From contig CAITEC010000023.1 of assembly GCA_903891325.1 (NCBI GenBank), forward strand, positions 1 through 64,000: 64,000 bases of DNA. Reading direction: 5' to 3'. Numbering within the stretch: the stretch's first letter is position 1; each line of letters begins with the position of its first letter. This DNA comes from an uncultured Opitutaceae bacterium. GTDB lineage: Bacteria; Verrucomicrobiota; Verrucomicrobiia; Opitutales; Opitutaceae. Shown piece after piece: positions 47,881-56,963 of the stretch. The notes beneath the pieces are model-generated. The model made no database searches. It saw only the letters and a list, made by a program, of their open reading frames with translations, and was not told the DNA's origin. A program made the translations under genes and the position numbers.

Positions 47881-50319
47881 ATGTCCAAGCCTTTCGTCCA
47901 ATCAGCGTCGTGGATCTGGTCAGCCGAGGGCATCCACTCGGTCCCGGCCCCGGGCGCCGCATCCCCGTCCCAGTATCAGGTCCGCTATTTCCGCCGGAAT
48001 TTCACCGTCGCGGACCCCGGGGCGGCCGCGCTGGCCGTCCACGTGTCGGCCGACAGCCGCTTTCTGCTCTACTGCAACGGCGCCCTGGTTGGGCGGGGGC
48101 CGGCAAAGGGCGATGTCAATCACCAGTTCTACGACAGCTTCGACCTGACCCCGCTCCTGCGGAAGGGCGCGAACACGCTGGCCGCGCTCGTCTTCGACAT
48201 GTCGCGCGTGGCGCTCTATCCCTCCCTCCTCGGGGCCCCCGGCTCGATCATGCCCTATGCGGGCGGTTTCGTCCTCGAGGGCGCCCTGACGTCCGGGGAC
48301 GGCTCCGTCATTGAAGACCTGCGGACCGACGCCTCCTGGAAGGTCGCCGTCGACTCCGGCCACCAGTTTCAAAACGAGAACACCCGCTTTGAGGGCTACC
48401 ACGGCTATTTCGAGCGGCGCGCCGAGGCCCGGATCCCGCGGGGTTGGACGGGAGTCTCGTTCGACGACGCTGCGTGGCCCGCCGCGCGCGTGCTCTACCG
48501 GGCGGAGCGCATCGAGGACAGGCGCGACCCGACCAGTCCCTACGGGCTCCTGCCGCGAATGATCCCGCCGCTGGTCGAGGAGGATCCGGCGACCTTCTCG
48601 GAGGTTTTTTCAGCGGGCGGCGCGCCCGCGCCCGCAGGCTGGGCCGAGCTTGTCCGAAGCGGCCGGCCCCTGACCCTGCCCCCCGGGTCGATCGTGGACG
48701 TGATCCTCGACGCCGGCCGGCTCACGACGGGCTATCCCTCGATTTCCGTGTCAGGGGGCGCCGGCAGCACGATCCGGCTCACCTACGCGGAGGCGCTGCG
48801 CCTCCGCTGGGACACGCCCGGGGCCACGCTCTTCGGGCGCCAGCAGCCGCTGGGGAACCTGGCATCGGTCTTTGCCGACGAGACGACGGGGTGGACCTTC
48901 GACCGGCGCGGCGCCATTACCGGATGGGGCGACATCTGGGAGCCGGACGGCCGCGGCGAGCCCTTCGAGCCCTGGCACTGGCGGGCCTTCCAGTTTGTCG
49001 GGCTGAGGATCGCCGTCGGGGCCGAGCCGCTCACGCTGAAGTCCCTCGCGCACCGATTCACCGGCTATCCCTACCGGATGACCGCCTCGTTCGCCTCCTC
49101 GGATCCCGCCCTGGACCGGATATGGCCGGTCGGCCTGCACACCATGCGGCTCTGCTCGCACGAGACCTTCGAGGATGGACCCCATTATGAGCAGATGCAG
49201 TACGCGGGCGACAGCATGATCACCTCGCTGATCGGCCTCCTCACCTCCGGCGACGGCCGGCTGAGCCGCCAGGAGCTCCATCACATGGACTGGTCCCGCC
49301 TGTCCGACGGGCTCACGCAGAGCCGCTACCCGTCCCGCCTCGTGCAGATCATACCGAGCTGGTCGCTTCACTGGATCACGACCGCGCGGGACTATCTCCT
49401 CTATTCCGGCGACGCCGCGACCGTGCGGGAGATTTGGCCCGGAGTGCGCAGCGTGATCGACTGGTTCCGCCGGCACTGCGACGCGGGAGGGCTCCCCGGC
49501 GCCCTTCCCTACTGGAATATCACCGACTGGTGCGCGTGGTGGCCGCGGGGCGTTGTTCCCGGCGCCGACAGCGGCCCGACGACCATTATCGCATCCCAAT
49601 ACATCGTGGCCCTGGACGAGGCGGCCTGGATCGCCGGGCACCTGGGGCTCCCCGCCGACGCGGCTGCGCTGGCAGCCGAGGCCGCCGCACTCAGGCCCCG
49701 ACTCCATGCCCTGATGTGGAGCGAGGAGCAGGGTCTTTACTTCGATCGGCCCGGCGGTCCCGAGGTCAGCCAGTACGGCAACGCGTGGGCTGTCGTCGCC
49801 GGCGTGGCCGGCCCCCGCGAGCGCGAGCGCCTTGGCGCCCGGTTCCCGCTTGATCCGGCGCTCGCGCCCGGTTCGTTCTTCTGCTGGCACACCGTGTTTG
49901 CCGCGCTGCGCCTCTGCGGGCGTTACGACGAGATGCCCCGCTACCTCGGCACCTGGCACGAGTCGATCAGCTACGGCCTGTCGACCTTCGTCGAGGAAAA
50001 CTCCTACTGGCGCTCAATGTGCCACGCGTGGTCGGCGCACCCGGTCATCGAGTTCCTCACCGGGGTGCTCGGGGTGACGCCGACCGAGCCGGGATTCGGC
50101 CGCGTCACCGTCGCGCCGCACCGCTGCGGGCTGGACCACGCGGCGGGAAGCGTGTGCACGCCGCGCGGCCCGATCGACGTGGCCTGGCGCGCGGCCGGCG
50201 GCCGCTTCACGCTGAAGATCACGGCCCCCGAGGGAATGCCCGTCGACGTTGTCGCGCCGGGCGGCGCCAAGCGCAGCTTCCCGGGCGGGCGCTTCGAGGA
50301 GTCCTTTCCCCTATCATGA
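47881..50319 (+). CDS. GH78 alpha-L-rhamnosidase-like protein
   Basis: This 812-residue protein has the GH78 layout. The N-terminal beta domains include WIWSAEG, VRYFRRNF, ADSRFLLYCNGALVGRGP and WTGVSFDDAAWPAA. The (alpha/alpha)6 catalytic domain from ~residue 410 has SHETFEDGPHYEQMQYAGDS (the usual catalytic Asp/Glu region), the YLLYSGDAATVREIWPGVR helix and WNITDWCAWWP. A C-terminal beta-sandwich follows (VTVAPHRCGLDHAAGSV). No signal peptide is obvious, so it may act inside the cell on imported oligosaccharides. It leads an operon whose following genes overlap by four bases each. Confidence 0.85.
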   Translation: MSKPFVQSASWIWSAEGIHSVPAPGAASPSQYQVRYFRRNFTVADPGAAALAVHVSADSRFLLYCNGALVGRGPAKGDVNHQFYDSFDLTPLLRKGANTLAALVFDMSRVALYPSLLGAPGSIMPYAGGFVLEGALTSGDGSVIEDLRTDASWKVAVDSGHQFQNENTRFEGYHGYFERRAEARIPRGWTGVSFDDAAWPAARVLYRAERIEDRRDPTSPYGLLPRMIPPLVEEDPATFSEVFSAGGAPAPAGWAELVRSGRPLTLPPGSIVDVILDAGRLTTGYPSISVSGGAGSTIRLTYAEALRLRWDTPGATLFGRQQPLGNLASVFADETTGWTFDRRGAITGWGDIWEPDGRGEPFEPWHWRAFQFVGLRIAVGAEPLTLKSLAHRFTGYPYRMTASFASSDPALDRIWPVGLHTMRLCSHETFEDGPHYEQMQYAGDSMITSLIGLLTSGDGRLSRQELHHMDWSRLSDGLTQSRYPSRLVQIIPSWSLHWITTARDYLLYSGDAATVREIWPGVRSVIDWFRRHCDAGGLPGALPYWNITDWCAWWPRGVVPGADSGPTTIIASQYIVALDEAAWIAGHLGLPADAAALAAEAAALRPRLHALMWSEEQGLYFDRPGGPEVSQYGNAWAVVAGVAGPRERERLGARFPLDPALAPGSFFCWHTVFAALRLCGRYDEMPRYLGTWHESISYGLSTFVEENSYWRSMCHAWSAHPVIEFLTGVLGVTPTEPGFGRVTVAPHRCGLDHAAGSVCTPRGPIDVAWRAAGGRFTLKITAPEGMPVDVVAPGGAKRSFPGGRFEESFPLS

Positions 50320-51170
50320 ACCCATCCGCCCTCAGCCTCGACCACGAAGCCGGCCGCGCCGTGACGATATCCGCCGGCGGCGCAGTCCTCTTCCGGTACG
50401 TCTACGCGCCCGGGACCCAGCCCGGCGAGTCGCCCCGCCCCTACGCCCATCCCGTCAATTCCCTGGCCGGCGACCGGCTCAGCGGATTTCGCCCGAACGA
50501 CCACCCGTGGCACCAGGGCCTGAGCCTGACGGTCACCAACCTGTCCGGGGTCAATTTCTGGGGCGGTCCGACCTACCGGCGCGAGGACAGCTACCGCTGG
50601 CGGAACGATCACGGGGAGCAGCGCCACCGGGAGTGGCTCGAGCTCAGTCCGGCGCGCCTAAGGCACACGCTGGCCTGGCACGCCACCGCGACCGGCGAAG
50701 TGATGCTCGACGAGACGCGCGAGCTCCTGGTCTCCGCGGCCGCGGGGAGCTGGAGCCTCGAATGGGCGAGCCGGCTGGTGAATGTCACCGGGCGGACGCT
50801 CGAGTTTGGCGATCCGGATACGGCCGGCCTCCCCGGCTCCCACTACACCGGACTGCAGTTTCGCGGCGCGCGGGCGCTGCTCGACGACCACGGCGACGCC
50901 GCGATCCGCCTCTGCTCCGAGGGAGCGAACGAGGGGGAAAAGGCCGTGCACGGCGCCCCGGGTCGCTGGATGGAATGGCACGTCCAGTCCGACGAGACCC
51001 TGCGCCGGACGCTGATCCGCTTCGAGAATCCCTCCGCGCCGATCCGGTGGTTTGTGCGCAGGGCCTATCCCCTCGCCGCGTTTTCCCTCAACCGGGAGCC
51101 CGGGCTCACCCTCCCGGCCGGGGGGGCGATCGACCTCCGCCACCGGCTGACCTTCGCCGACGTGCCATGA
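50316..51170 (+). CDS. DUF6807 (PmoA-like) family protein
   Basis: Starting at 50316 with an ATGA overlap with the rhamnosidase stop, the 284-residue protein contains HPVNSLAGDRLSGFRPNDHPWHQGLSLT, the hallmark of this family (DHPWHQGL with conserved His residues), and LPGSHYTGLQFRGARALLD, RWFVRRAYPLAAF. The name PmoA comes from old automated annotation and does not imply methane monooxygenase. The fold is beta-rich; several His and Asp suggest metal or sugar binding. Function is unknown but it is commonly found in glycan degradation clusters. Confidence 0.82.
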   Translation: MNPSALSLDHEAGRAVTISAGGAVLFRYVYAPGTQPGESPRPYAHPVNSLAGDRLSGFRPNDHPWHQGLSLTVTNLSGVNFWGGPTYRREDSYRWRNDHGEQRHREWLELSPARLRHTLAWHATATGEVMLDETRELLVSAAAGSWSLEWASRLVNVTGRTLEFGDPDTAGLPGSHYTGLQFRGARALLDDHGDAAIRLCSEGANEGEKAVHGAPGRWMEWHVQSDETLRRTLIRFENPSAPIRWFVRRAYPLAAFSLNREPGLTLPAGGAIDLRHRLTFADVP

Positions 51171-52450
51171 ACCTGGATCGAAAGGATTTCCTTCGCTGTG
51201 TCGGTGCCGGCGCCCTCGGCGCCCTGGCCCTTCCCTCGCGCGGGTCCGTGACCGTTGCGTCCGAGCCGCCGCTTCCGGCATTTTCCAGCGGTACCGCCGA
51301 GGGCTATTGGAGCGCGGTCCGCGCCCGCTTTCCCCTGGATCCCGGACTGGCCTACTTCAATACCGGCGGACTGGGCCCGGCCTCCTCGCCCGTCCTCGAG
51401 CTCTTCACGCGGACGATGATGGCCCACCAGCGCATCTCCGACACCGGTTTCGAGGGATTCGCCCCGGCGCGCGCGACCGCGGCCCGCTTCCTCGGCGTGT
51501 CCCCCCAGGAAATCGCCTTCAGCCGCAACACGACGGAGGGCAACTCCATCGTGGCGGCCGGGCTCAGGCTTGGACCGGGCGACGAGGTGATCCTCGATTC
51601 CCACGCCCATCCGGGCGGCTCGTTTCCCTGGTACAACCAGGCGAAGGCCCGCGGCGTCGTCGTCAAGCTCTTCGAACCCGACCCGGCGACCGCCGCCGGC
51701 AACGTCGAGCGGATCCGCGCCCTGGTCACCCCGCGCACGCGGGTCATCCAGGTGAGCCACGTGACAGCCCCGACCGGTATCGTCATGCCCGCGGCCGACA
51801 TCGGCGCGCTCGCGCGCGCCCACGGGGCGTGGTTCCACGTGGACGGCGCGCAGTCGGCCGGGATGATCCGGTTCAGCGTGCGCGACCTGGGGTGCGATTC
51901 CTTCGCGACCAGCGGGCACAAGTGGCTCGGCGGTCCGCATGAGACGGGCATTTTCTTTGTCCGAAAGGAACGGCTTGACGAGGTGTCCCCGCCCGAGGTC
52001 GGGGCGCACTCGGGAAGGCTCCCCGTCCTTCCCGGGGTCCTTCACTACAGCCCGACGGCCCTCCGCTACGAATACGGGACCCGGAACGCCGCGAGCGTCG
52101 TCGCGCTTGCGGCCGCGCTGCGCTGGCAGGAGGAAATCGGCCGGGACCGGATCGAGGAACGGGGCCGGGAGCTGTCATCGCGCGTCAGGGCGGACCTCAG
52201 GGCGATTCCCGACATCGAGTTCCTGACGCCGGAGGCCCCCGGCCTTTCCGGGTCGATGCTGACCTTCCGGACCCCGCGGATGCCGTTTGCGACCCTGTTC
52301 GGCCGGCTTGAGAAGGGTTACCGGATCCGCTGCAGGCCGGTGAGCGAGCAGAACCTGAACGCCGTCCGCGTCTCGACCCATTTCTTCAACTCCCCCGCGG
52401 AATGCGACCGGCTGGTCGAGGCCGTGGGCAGCATCCTCAAGGAAGCCTGA
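51167..52450 (+). CDS. Aminotransferase class V-fold PLP enzyme with Tat-like N-terminus
   Basis: Starting at 51167 (4-base overlap), it has 427 residues. The N-terminus MNLDRKDFLRCVGAGALGAL resembles a Tat-type signal with a single Arg, so export is uncertain. The fold-type-I PLP motifs are FSRNTTEGN (118-126), the cofactor Asp226 (HVDGAQS) and Lys252 in SGHKWLGGP, as in isopenicillin-N epimerase and cysteine desulfurase-like enzymes. It is placed inside a rhamnosidase/arabinofuranosidase operon. That context suggests action on an amino-group-bearing compound released from the glycan, or an unrelated epimerase-type step. No reaction can be assigned. Confidence 0.82.
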   Translation: MNLDRKDFLRCVGAGALGALALPSRGSVTVASEPPLPAFSSGTAEGYWSAVRARFPLDPGLAYFNTGGLGPASSPVLELFTRTMMAHQRISDTGFEGFAPARATAARFLGVSPQEIAFSRNTTEGNSIVAAGLRLGPGDEVILDSHAHPGGSFPWYNQAKARGVVVKLFEPDPATAAGNVERIRALVTPRTRVIQVSHVTAPTGIVMPAADIGALARAHGAWFHVDGAQSAGMIRFSVRDLGCDSFATSGHKWLGGPHETGIFFVRKERLDEVSPPEVGAHSGRLPVLPGVLHYSPTALRYEYGTRNAASVVALAAALRWQEEIGRDRIEERGRELSSRVRADLRAIPDIEFLTPEAPGLSGSMLTFRTPRMPFATLFGRLEKGYRIRCRPVSEQNLNAVRVSTHFFNSPAECDRLVEAVGSILKEA

Positions 52451-52454
52451 CACC

Positions 52455-54386
52455 ATGGCCAACGCCTCATCCCCGCCGCTGGGCAAGGTCCGCTTTACCG
52501 GCGGGCTCCTGGCCGAACGAATCGCCCTGGTGCACGGGGTCATGATCCCCTACCAATGGGAGGCGCTCAACGACCGGGTCGAGGGGGCCGAGCGCAGCGG
52601 CGCGGTCCAGAATGTGCGGATCGCCGCCGGGGAGATCGCGGGAAAATTCCACGGGCACTGCTTCCAGGACTCCGACCTCCACAAGTGGATCGAGGCGGCC
52701 AGCCACCGGCTGGCGACCGCGCCCGACCCCGCGCTCGATGCCGCGCTCGACGGGATCATCGCCACGCTCGCCCGCGCGCAACTGCCCGACGGCTATCTCA
52801 ACACCTACGTCCAGGTTTCCGCCCCGGACCAGCGCTTCGCCAACCTTCGCGACAACCACGAGCTCTACTGTGCCGGCCACCTCATCGAGGCGGGCGTCGC
52901 CCACTTCGCGGCGACCGGGAAGCGAAGCCTGCTGGACGTGTGCCGCCGGCTTGCGGACATGGTCGACCGGACGTTCGGCCCCGGGCCCGGCCAGATCCGG
53001 GGCTACCCGGGGCACGAGGAGCTCGAGCTCGCGCTCGTCAAGCTGGCCGGCGCCGCCGGTGAGCCCCGCTACGCCCGGCTCGCCGCCTGGTTCGTCCTCC
53101 AGCGCGGCGCCCAGCCGCCCTATTTTGAGGAGGAGGCCCGCCGCCGAAAGGAGGACAAGCTTCCGTACTTTGTCCACGTCGACGGGCTCTCCTACTGGCA
53201 GGCGCACCGGCCCGTGGTCGAGCAGACCGAGCCCGTCGGCCACGCCGTCCGCGCGATGTACCTTTATACCGCCATGGCCGACGTGGCCCGGGAGACCGGC
53301 GACGCCGCGCTTGCCCGCGCCTGCCGCACCCTCTGGGACTCGCTGGTCCGCCGCCACCTCTACATCACGGGAGGGGTCGGAGCCGATCCCTGGGGCGAAA
53401 AATTTTCCGAGGGATTGGACCTGCCGAACGACCGCGCCTACGCCGAGACCTGCGCGTCGGTGGGGCTTGTCTTCTTCGCGCGGCGGATGCTCGACCTTGA
53501 GCTGCGCGGCGAGTTCGGCGACGTCATGGAGCGCGCCCTCTACAACAACGTCCTGGCCGGCATGGCGCTCGACGGCCGGAAATTCTTCTACGTGAACCCG
53601 CTCGAGGTGCGCCCCGCGGTCGCCCGGCGGCGCTACGACTGCCACTCGGTCAAGGTGACGCGGGTCGGCTGGTTCGGCTGCGCCTGTTGCCCGCCGAATA
53701 TCGCCCGGCTTCTGGCCTCGGCCGGCGCCTACGCCTACGCGACGATGCCCGACGGGCTCGCCATCCACCTGTACGCCGAGGGCGGGATCGATTTCACCGC
53801 CGCCGGCGGCACGGCGGTCCGGGTGGATGTTCGCACCCAGTATCCCTGGGACGGGGAAATCGCGCTCGCAATCGGGCCGGCGGATCCGGCGACATTCGCG
53901 CTGCGGCTCAGGATCCCCGGCTGGTGCCGCGGGGCGGCCGCCGCGGTTAACGGGCGCGCGGTGACGGACGCCGCGCGCGACGGCTATCTGGAGATCAGGC
54001 GGGAGTGGCGGAAGGGCGACACGGTATCCCTGTCGCTCCCGATGCCCGTCGAGCGCGTCCGGGCCGACCCCCGGGTGTCGGCCGACGCGGGCTGCGTCGC
54101 CCTCCAGCGGGGCCCCCTGGTCTACTGCCTGGAGGAGGCCGACAACGGCGCCGACCTTGCGGCCCTTTCCCTGCCGCGCTCCGCGGGGCTGCGGGTGCGC
54201 CGCGACCCGGCGCTCCTCGGCGGCTGCGCCGTCGTCGAGGGCGACGGCGCGCGGGAGCTCGCCGGCGACTCCCTTTACACGATGGATCCTCCGCGGGCCT
54301 CGCCCGCGCCGATCCGCGCGATTCCCTACGCGCTTTGGGCGAATAGGGGCGAGGGGGAGATGCGCGTGTGGATCCGCGAGACGTGA
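52455..54386 (+). CDS. GH127 beta-L-arabinofuranosidase-like protein
   Basis: The 643-residue protein has the DUF1680/GH127 zinc-site residues in correct spacing: Glu331 and Cys333 in YAETCASVG, and Cys411-Cys412 in GCACCPPN. One of these Cys is the nucleophile in the characterised Bifidobacterium enzyme HypBA1. DGYLNTYVQ, CAGHLIEAG, HRPVVEQTEPVGHAVRAMYL and YITGGVGA complete the family pattern. It would release beta-L-arabinofuranose from plant or pectic arabinans. An AAGGA site lies about 11 bases before the ATG. Cytoplasmic in the absence of a signal peptide, so it acts on imported oligosaccharides. Confidence 0.9.
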   Translation: MANASSPPLGKVRFTGGLLAERIALVHGVMIPYQWEALNDRVEGAERSGAVQNVRIAAGEIAGKFHGHCFQDSDLHKWIEAASHRLATAPDPALDAALDGIIATLARAQLPDGYLNTYVQVSAPDQRFANLRDNHELYCAGHLIEAGVAHFAATGKRSLLDVCRRLADMVDRTFGPGPGQIRGYPGHEELELALVKLAGAAGEPRYARLAAWFVLQRGAQPPYFEEEARRRKEDKLPYFVHVDGLSYWQAHRPVVEQTEPVGHAVRAMYLYTAMADVARETGDAALARACRTLWDSLVRRHLYITGGVGADPWGEKFSEGLDLPNDRAYAETCASVGLVFFARRMLDLELRGEFGDVMERALYNNVLAGMALDGRKFFYVNPLEVRPAVARRRYDCHSVKVTRVGWFGCACCPPNIARLLASAGAYAYATMPDGLAIHLYAEGGIDFTAAGGTAVRVDVRTQYPWDGEIALAIGPADPATFALRLRIPGWCRGAAAAVNGRAVTDAARDGYLEIRREWRKGDTVSLSLPMPVERVRADPRVSADAGCVALQRGPLVYCLEEADNGADLAALSLPRSAGLRVRRDPALLGGCAVVEGDGARELAGDSLYTMDPPRASPAPIRAIPYALWANRGEGEMRVWIRET

Positions 54387-55843
54387 GCGCGGCATCGGGC
54401 AGTCCGCCTTCCGGCGCGGGCGCGGGAGGCTCCCCCGGGAGCCGGAAGTCCGGCCTGATGCGCTGCTTCGAGCTCTCGACCGCGGACGGGATCTCCGCGA
54501 CGCCGCTGGTCACGATGTCCGTGCCGGTCAACCTGTTCCTGACCGCGCTGGTCACGACGACCTACCCGCTGGCAGCCTCCGCGATCGGCCTCTTCACAGC
54601 GGCGCCCTACGTCGCGAACTTCCTTCACATCTTCGCGATGCCGGCGCTCACCCGCTGGAAGGCGCCCAAGGCGCTCACGGTGGCGGCCGCCACGCTGCAC
54701 CTTGTCACCTGGGTCGCGCTCGGCGTGATGCTGCCCTGGCTCCCGCGCGACAATCCCGCGCTCGCGGGCCGGTGGCTGATCGCCTGGTTCTTCGTCTCCA
54801 GCATCTTCGCCGCAATCATGGGCGTGTCGTGGAACTCCTGGGTCCAGGAGTGGGTCCCGCCGCGGCTCATGGGAAAGTACTTCGGCCCGCGGAACCGGCT
54901 CGTGCAGATTGCCACGCTCCTCTTCCTCCTGATTGCGGGCTGGATCATCGGCCACTGGCGCTACGCCATCCCCGCGTTCCAGGGGATCATCGCCGGCGCC
55001 GCCATCCTGCGCCTCTTCTCCCTGCGGTGGCAGTGGGTAAGCCCGACCCGCCCGCTGCGCCCCCCGAAGGGGGCCGGTCTCACCGTCGGCGAGCAGCTCG
55101 GTGTCCTGCGGCGCTCGGGATCATTCCTCGCATTCGTCGCCTTCGGCTGCATCTGGTCGTTCGCCGCCAATTGCTTCGGGGCCTTCTACCAGGTGTTCAT
55201 GTTCAACCAGGTGCACCTCTCCGCCTTCGAGGTCGGGGTCACGGCCACGCTCGCCCAGCTCGGAGGCGCCCTATCGCTGCCCGCATGGGGCGTGCTCCTC
55301 GACCGCTATGGGAACAAGCCGGTGATGATCGTCTCCCTCCTGCTCTGGCAGCTCTCGAACTTCTTCTGGTGCTTCGCGACCCCGTCCAACCCCTTCCTGC
55401 TGTATCTGCTCTGGCTTTGGGCAGGGGCGACCAGCGCAGGATTCGTGCTCGGCCAGTTCACGATCCTGCTCCGCGTGCTGCCGGTGGAGGCGAAGAACCT
55501 GGCGATCGGCTTCAACCTGGCCGTCACCTCCCTGTTTGCCGCGAGCGCCCCGATCATCGGCGGCTTCCTCCTTGAATGGGCGCTCTCGCTCCATGCGGAC
55601 ACCCTGGCCGTCTACCATGTCTGCTTCCTCCTTCAGCCCATCATGGCGCTCGCGGGAGCGTTCGTCCTCTTCCGCGTGCACGAGCCGGAGGCGAGCCCCC
55701 TCCACGTCGTGGTCGGCGCGATGCGCAACATCCGGACCCTCGGCGGCGTGCTCGGTTTGAGCTTTCTGACGAACTATTTTTTCCAGTCTTCGGCGCGGCA
55801 GAAAAAACATTCCCCGTCTTTCTTTACGGGCATGCCGGACTAA
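54383..55843 (+). CDS. Major facilitator superfamily transporter
   Basis: This ~486-residue protein starts at the GTG at 54383, overlapping the GH127 stop by four bases (GTGA); a GTG at 54368 is possible. After a Ser/Gly-rich 25-residue tail come about twelve hydrophobic segments with MFS-like VPVNLFLTALVTTTYPLAAS, GVSWNSWVQEWVPPRLMGKYF and a GVLLDRYGNKPVM loop (a G-x-x-x-D-R-x-G-x-K version of the MFS A motif). It probably imports the sugar or oligosaccharide used by the operon. Its C-terminus ends irregularly (SSARQKKHSPSFFTGMPD), close to the intergenic repeats. Confidence 0.78.
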   Translation: MSAASGSPPSGAGAGGSPGSRKSGLMRCFELSTADGISATPLVTMSVPVNLFLTALVTTTYPLAASAIGLFTAAPYVANFLHIFAMPALTRWKAPKALTVAAATLHLVTWVALGVMLPWLPRDNPALAGRWLIAWFFVSSIFAAIMGVSWNSWVQEWVPPRLMGKYFGPRNRLVQIATLLFLLIAGWIIGHWRYAIPAFQGIIAGAAILRLFSLRWQWVSPTRPLRPPKGAGLTVGEQLGVLRRSGSFLAFVAFGCIWSFAANCFGAFYQVFMFNQVHLSAFEVGVTATLAQLGGALSLPAWGVLLDRYGNKPVMIVSLLLWQLSNFFWCFATPSNPFLLYLLWLWAGATSAGFVLGQFTILLRVLPVEAKNLAIGFNLAVTSLFAASAPIIGGFLLEWALSLHADTLAVYHVCFLLQPIMALAGAFVLFRVHEPEASPLHVVVGAMRNIRTLGGVLGLSFLTNYFFQSSARQKKHSPSFFTGMPD

Positions 55844-55862
55844 AACAGGTCGCGAAACATTT

Positions 55863-56023
55863 TTAACAGGAAGGCCGGGAAGATCGGAAAGGCCTGAAAA
55901 GAAGGGCCCAAAACCCAAAAATAAGAACAGATTACCGGCTCGGAATCCCGTCGTATCGCAGGAAGGAGTTGGATTGTGACGGATCGCACTTCCCGCGCTT
56001 CCCGATCTTCCTGTTCAAATCCG
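55863..56023. repeat. Inverted pair of GGAAGATCGG-type repeats
   Basis: Bases 55865-55891 match 15525-15551 with one mismatch, and 55989-56023 carry a similar sequence in reverse orientation (ends CTTCCCGATCTTCCTGTTCA). Together they form an imperfect long inverted repeat between the convergent MFS and ribokinase genes. No other feature is visible in this 199-base gap. Confidence 0.65.
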
Positions 56024-56042
56024 AAAGAGAATTCGAAATCAG

Positions 56043-56963
56043 TCAGTTTCCCTGAGCTATAAGGAAGGCCTCGACCTCCGCCCTCGTCGGGATGCCCGCC
56101 TGGGCGCCGGGGCGCTGGACCTTCAGGGCGGAGGCGGCGTTCGCGAAGCGGCAGGCTTCGAAGAGGTCGCGGGTCTCGAGCCAGCGGCTGATCATCGCCC
56201 CGGCAAAGCAATCGCCGGCTCCGACGGTATCGACGGCCTTGGCCGGAAATCCGGCGAGGATTTCCCGCCTGCCGCCCGATGAGACCGCGCAGCCGCGCGC
56301 CCCCAGTTTCACGACAACGTTCGCCGCGCCCCGGCGGTGCAGGATCGCGGCCGCCGCGAGCGCCGCCTCGGGGGTCGTCGGGTCGATCCCGGTGAGCACG
56401 CGGGTCTCCTGCTCGTTGGGGGTGACGAAGTCCGCCAGGCCCAGGATACTGTCCGGGATCTCGCGGGCCGGGGCGGGATCGAGCAGGACGGGCACGCCGG
56501 CGCGGCGGGCGATCTCCATCGCCCGCTCGACGATGGGCAGCGGTATTTCCAGCTGAACGAGCAGCGCGTCGGCGCCGGTGATCCGCGCCGCGTTCAGGTC
56601 GAGGTGCGCCGGGGGCAGGTCGTCGTTCGCGCCCCGCAGCACGAGGATCGTGTTGCCCGCCGCCGCATCGATGACGACGAAGGCGATGCCGGTCCGCGAT
56701 CGTTCCGAGCGAAAGATCCCATCGGAGACCACCCCGGCCCGCCCCAGCGATTCCAGGGCGATTCCCGCAAAGGCATCCGCTCCAATCGATCCGATCAGCC
56801 CGGCCTCGCAGCCCATCCGCGCGCAGGCCACCGCCTGGTTCGCCCCCTTTCCCCCGGGGACGATGTCGAGCGAATCACCGGTGACCGTCTCGCCCGCAAG
56901 CGGGGGGCGCGCGGCGCGGGCGACCAGGTCAACGATGATGCTGCCGACAATCGCAATCTTCAT
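56043..56963 (-). CDS. rbsK: Ribokinase-family sugar kinase
   Basis: The 306-residue protein has both PfkB signatures: VPGGKGANQAVACARMG (35-51) and DTVGAGDCFAGAM (~248-260) with the catalytic Asp in GAGD. The order IVGSIIVDLVA...GGKGANQA fits ribokinase better than fructokinase. It phosphorylates D-ribose or a related sugar with ATP. Its start overlaps the stop of the ribulose-phosphate 3-epimerase gene by four bases, so the pair makes a pentose unit. No ribose transporter is present. Confidence 0.88.
   Translation of the reverse strand: MKIAIVGSIIVDLVARAARPPLAGETVTGDSLDIVPGGKGANQAVACARMGCEAGLIGSIGADAFAGIALESLGRAGVVSDGIFRSERSRTGIAFVVIDAAAGNTILVLRGANDDLPPAHLDLNAARITGADALLVQLEIPLPIVERAMEIARRAGVPVLLDPAPAREIPDSILGLADFVTPNEQETRVLTGIDPTTPEAALAAAAILHRRGAANVVVKLGARGCAVSSGGRREILAGFPAKAVDTVGAGDCFAGAMISRWLETRDLFEACRFANAASALKVQRPGAQAGIPTRAEVEAFLIAQGN

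Noticed and set aside
50316..51170. Methane monooxygenase subunit
   Set aside because: The PmoA label belongs to the name of the DUF6807 family only; the sequence has no membrane helices or copper-site pattern of the true enzyme.
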